From Ulvibacterium marinum (GTDB taxonomy: Bacteria > Bacteroidota > Bacteroidia > Flavobacteriales > Flavobacteriaceae): a stretch of DNA of 64,000 bases. Below the pieces are notes generated by a model. The model was not told the DNA's origin, did not search any database, and saw only the letters and a list, made by a program, of their open reading frames with translations. The stretch is taken from contig NZ_RBCJ01000005.1 in assembly GCF_003626755.1 (NCBI RefSeq), forward strand, positions 62,001 through 126,000, in the 5' to 3' direction. Numbering within the stretch: the stretch's first letter is position 1; each line of letters begins with the position of its first letter. Positions 61,129 through 64,000 of the stretch are shown here, in pieces. The position numbers were made by a program, and so were the translations under genes.

Positions 61129-63210
61129 TTAGTTCCTGTTCACCCTGAAGGTGATTCTCCTATTGGTAATTACGTTTGTAGGCGGTATAAGGTTCACCTG
61201 TACATCCACGGATGGATTATCGGTCGTAGTATTTGAATCTGTTTGATCCTGGGTATTGGATATGGTGTTGGTGTAGGTCATGGAAGTAAGATGAATATTT
61301 GTAATGTATGCCCTGGCCACAAGGGTCATAGTAACCAGTTCGCCTCCTGTCATTGTGCCTATGCTCCAATTGGGATAACTGAAAGATCCCTTTGATACCG
61401 TAGCGGAAACAAAATCCAGCCCGTTTGGCAATATGTCAGTAATCTGAAGATTTGTCAATGGATCAAACCCTAAACTTTCGACCGTTATATCAAAGGACAC
61501 CAATTCACCGTCGTTTACTACCAAATCCGTAGTTGACTTGTTCAAAACAACATCGGGATTACAGTAATATACTTGAATTGCGTTGGAGTCATAGCTACAG
61601 GAACCTTTCGTGACCCTAAGAAAATACTCACCGGCAGTCGTGGCCGAATAAGTAGGTGACGTAGCTCCCGGAATCAAAACACTATTGCCATACCATTGAT
61701 AAGCGTCAAAAACCTCGCCTCCAGAAACCTCTAAAGTAGAACCTGGCAAACAATTGCTACCGCTTATCTGAAGATTTACATTAGGCAAGGTATCAAAGCC
61801 TGAGAAATATCCTGCCAATCCCCTTGCGCCGTTAAAGCCAAAAAAACCGACCGCAATAGGGCCCGTAGATTGAACGCTTACATCCCCGGTCAAATTGGGG
61901 ACGTAGAAGGTCTTCCAATCCGAGGTTCCTGCCACCGCATTCGATGAAGGCAAAGTAACGGTACCCGTTCCATCAGTAACAGTAATATTGCTATCAGGTG
62001 TTGTTGTCGATGCAATTATGGTAACACCTCCGGAAACGTTTATACCAGCGGCATCCCTGATATCAGGAATATTGTCCATGGTATCTGGCAGAAGGCAGTT
62101 TACCGGTGCCACAAAATTCAACCCTTGTGTATACACTTGGCTTGAACCAGCTATACATTGGTAGGCATAAACATCCTCTGAGGTCTGCACGTACATGTTG
62201 GCCCCTACCGAATTGGAAGAGTAGTTGCTACCAGGTATCTCAAAATAGTCACCATTGTTGATGGTCGCTATAGGTGTGACCGATCCGTTTACATAGATTT
62301 CCGTATTGTCCTGTGTACCGATGATCAGTGGAAATTCAGTCTCTCCACCTGATCCCCCATTTCCGCGAACAAACACATAATCCCTACCGAGACTGCTCTC
62401 GGGTACGGGTTGATCAATCCCTGCATCCCGGTTACTTGCTCCGGCTTCTCGCCCATAATTCAGTGAGCCGCTACTGATAACAATATCCTTGTCGGAAACG
62501 ATTGAGGCGCCAATCCAACCATCTTCATGGGCCGGGGTCGGGGAATTGCCAATATAGGTTTCAAAGACAAAGGATTCATTGGCATCCAAAACAATTTGAT
62601 AACTATCCGCAGTAATTCCGGCAACATTGGATCCTACCCGAAATTCACAACCGGAATCATATCCAAAGACATCGATTGTGGTATTGTCCTCGGTGGCCAT
62701 AATACCCAAAGTATTGGATTTTGAAACATGGCTTCCTAAGTTGGGAACGCCACCCCATTTAAAACTTGTCCCCAGGGCAGCCCTCCCTTTGGAGGTCAAC
62801 GAAGCTGCTTGGGAACCTGATCTCCCCCTATAGTTTACATAAAAGCTGTTACCTCCCGGAGCTTCAAAACGCAACCCGCTATTGGTCAATACTACACCTG
62901 TATTGGTATTGTTTACCAAGGTTATGTTGTTATCCCCATTCGCAAGATTGTATGTGGCTGGAGTCGTGTTGGAAATCGAAAAGGACGTAATCGGCGTAGC
63001 ATTTGTGCCTTGATAGACATTAACCGTAAAAGAGGTGTTCTCCGGAGTAGATAGGTAAACCGCCTGCTGCTGAATTGCACCATTGTTCTGCCCTTGTTTG
63101 AGCGGTGGTAAGTAATGCAAATCGCTGAGCTGCCCATAGGAAATGAATCCTACCAACGAAAAAAGAAGAAAAAGATACTTTTTTTGAAACCACATCCTGA
63201 AAACAGGCAT
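61129..63210 (-). CDS. Exported IgGFc-binding-like/DUF11 surface protein
   Basis: 693 aa, signal peptide ending ISYGQ (about residue 26). The first 450 residues resemble the IgGFc-binding-protein N-terminal beta domain (repeated hydrophobic strands, DNTTIDVFGYDSGCEFR-type blocks). Then comes an Ig-like Cys-containing region (about 480-545) and one DUF11 repeat (VVNDGELVSFDITVESLG and DILPNGLDFVSA). It ends TNRRITFRVNRN, a short tail common on flavobacterial DUF11 proteins. It follows the type IX-secreted gene by 6 bp in the same operon, so the two probably form a cell-surface or adhesion pair. Confidence 0.8.
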   Translation of the reverse strand: MPVFRMWFQKKYLFLLFSLVGFISYGQLSDLHYLPPLKQGQNNGAIQQQAVYLSTPENTSFTVNVYQGTNATPITSFSISNTTPATYNLANGDNNITLVNNTNTGVVLTNSGLRFEAPGGNSFYVNYRGRSGSQAASLTSKGRAALGTSFKWGGVPNLGSHVSKSNTLGIMATEDNTTIDVFGYDSGCEFRVGSNVAGITADSYQIVLDANESFVFETYIGNSPTPAHEDGWIGASIVSDKDIVISSGSLNYGREAGASNRDAGIDQPVPESSLGRDYVFVRGNGGSGGETEFPLIIGTQDNTEIYVNGSVTPIATINNGDYFEIPGSNYSSNSVGANMYVQTSEDVYAYQCIAGSSQVYTQGLNFVAPVNCLLPDTMDNIPDIRDAAGINVSGGVTIIASTTTPDSNITVTDGTGTVTLPSSNAVAGTSDWKTFYVPNLTGDVSVQSTGPIAVGFFGFNGARGLAGYFSGFDTLPNVNLQISGSNCLPGSTLEVSGGEVFDAYQWYGNSVLIPGATSPTYSATTAGEYFLRVTKGSCSYDSNAIQVYYCNPDVVLNKSTTDLVVNDGELVSFDITVESLGFDPLTNLQITDILPNGLDFVSATVSKGSFSYPNWSIGTMTGGELVTMTLVARAYITNIHLTSMTYTNTISNTQDQTDSNTTTDNPSVDVQVNLIPPTNVITNRRITFRVNRN

Positions 63211-63216
63211 TTTAGT

Positions 63217-64000
63217 TTAACGATACAGGGTGAAATTACCTACGAACTCACGCTCATCCTCAATACCGTTAAGCTTAATGATATACCAATAGTCTCCCGT
63301 AGGTAGACCATTGAATTTGTATTGTCCATCCCAACTGTCTTGATTGCCCTGGAATTGAAAAATATTTCTTCCGTAGCGGTCAAAGATCTTTATGAAAATA
63401 TTGGGGTATTGTTCTATATTTCGTGGAGCCCATGAATCATTGTTACCATCCCCATCCGGAGTAAAGAAATTTGGAATTTCGATATCTATGAATTCCATGA
63501 AAATCTCTTGGGTAATACTACATCCGTTTTCATCGGTTACCGTTACGGTATATGTACCGGTCTCGCGGATATAATACGCCTGATCCGTGGTAGGAGGCTC
63601 ATCATTGAAGATAAAAGTGTAATTGCCCGATCCACCCAATGCTTCGGTACTTATTTGGTTAATATCGCCCTCGCGGAGTTGCAATTCCAAAGGGTCAAAA
63701 ATAGTGACCTCGAACGGAAAGGTTGTGGAACATCCATTACTATGAACTACCGTAATGATATGAGGTCCACCCGTAAGATTTTCAAAAACAGGCTCCAACT
63801 GCATATCCAAGGGTTCATCGGTGTCCAGACCGTAAAGTACCTCATTGGAAATACTGGGATCCTGAAAAACAATCTGTACGGAATTTGATGTGCTTCCTTG
63901 AGGATCGCATTCATACTGAACTACCGCCTCACCAGCTAGGTTAACCCCGCTCTGTACTTGGAATACCTCGGTAATTTCGCATCCATTCGCATCTTTGATA
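63217..64000 (-). CDS. Type IX-secreted gliding-motility-type protein (partial)
   Basis: C-terminal about 260 residues of a large protein; the frame stays open to the window end, so the start lies beyond 64000. Tandem beta domains of about 80-90 residues (each with GCSTTFPFEVTIFDP or NGCSITQEIFMEF-like ends) precede the conserved type B C-terminal domain: IPNFFTPDGDGNNDSW, IKIFDRYGRNIFQF, then WDGQYKFNGLPTGDYWYIIKL, ending FVGNFTLYR. Type B CTDs direct secretion by the T9SS and attachment to the cell surface. Probably a SprB-like adhesin. Confidence 0.9.
   Translation of the reverse strand, partial: IKDANGCEITEVFQVQSGVNLAGEAVVQYECDPQGSTSNSVQIVFQDPSISNEVLYGLDTDEPLDMQLEPVFENLTGGPHIITVVHSNGCSTTFPFEVTIFDPLELQLREGDINQISTEALGGSGNYTFIFNDEPPTTDQAYYIRETGTYTVTVTDENGCSITQEIFMEFIDIEIPNFFTPDGDGNNDSWAPRNIEQYPNIFIKIFDRYGRNIFQFQGNQDSWDGQYKFNGLPTGDYWYIIKLNGIEDEREFVGNFTLYR

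Noticed and set aside
1-64000. CRISPR arrays, insertion sequences, rRNA genes, prophage genes
   Set aside because: No regularly spaced repeats, transposase genes, rRNA segments or phage structural genes were seen; the only mobile-element trace is the integrase remnant.

Overview
The window is from a bacterium of the phylum Bacteroidota, most likely a marine flavobacterium (Zobellia/Maribacter/Arenibacter-like). The support is a SusC/SusD pair, a type IX secretion C-terminal domain, Bacteroidota-style lipoproteins, a TAnnTTTG -7 promoter box, three sulfatases and an alginate-utilisation locus. The genus is an inference.

Region 1 (1-14799) is an alginate locus, all on the + strand: PL7 alginate lyase (5'-truncated by the window edge), KdgF cupin, an SDR reductase, SusC/SusD, a FadR-type GntR regulator, an MFS uronate transporter, a second SDR (probable DEH reductase), KDG kinase, a phosphofructokinase with PPi-type residues, KDPG aldolase, and an Nramp-fold membrane protein lacking the metal-binding residues. 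Together they take alginate to pyruvate and glyceraldehyde-3-phosphate. A 13-bp repeated palindromic box (TGGTNNACCA) lies in front of both susC and the regulator gene and is the probable operator.

Region 2 (14800-17126) is a scar: a broken tyrosine recombinase gene next to the 3' end of a tRNA-Pro(GGG), then a 540-bp stretch without a clear gene.

Region 3 (17127-23230) holds three + strand genes of a poorly understood periplasmic/membrane heme-protein group: PSCyt1-DUF1549-LamG-DUF1553, DUF1501, and a DUF2231-cytochrome-LRR fusion.

Region 4 (23236-38918) is a sulfated-glycan and cell-wall-like hydrolase region without its own SusC/D: an acetylesterase-like hydrolase, three sulfatases, a VanX-like dipeptidase, two serine hydrolases of the beta-lactamase fold, a DUF5060 glycosidase-like protein and a GH1 enzyme. 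It also has a BlaI/BlaR1-type pair in which the sensor domain is seven ankyrin repeats, preceded by two perfect TACTAA-N4-TTAGTA operators.

Region 5 (39028-55893) contains a secreted protein made of two tandem TIM barrels next to a GMC dehydrogenase with an Fe-S-like cysteine motif and its small subunit (a likely sugar-oxidation module). It continues with an AraC regulator, an SSS symporter plus GH130 mannosylglucose phosphorylase, a DUF255 thioredoxin-like protein, a sialate O-acetylesterase, a Tat-exported Gfo/Idh oxidoreductase, an SLC13 transporter, a nucleoside hydrolase and a small DUF4440 lipoprotein.

Region 6 (55908-60900) is a complete four-gene hydroxyproline catabolic operon (epimerase, D-amino-acid oxidase family, deaminase of the DHDPS family, 2-oxoglutarate semialdehyde dehydrogenase). 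Region 7 (61129-64000) has two surface proteins, the second cut by the window end.
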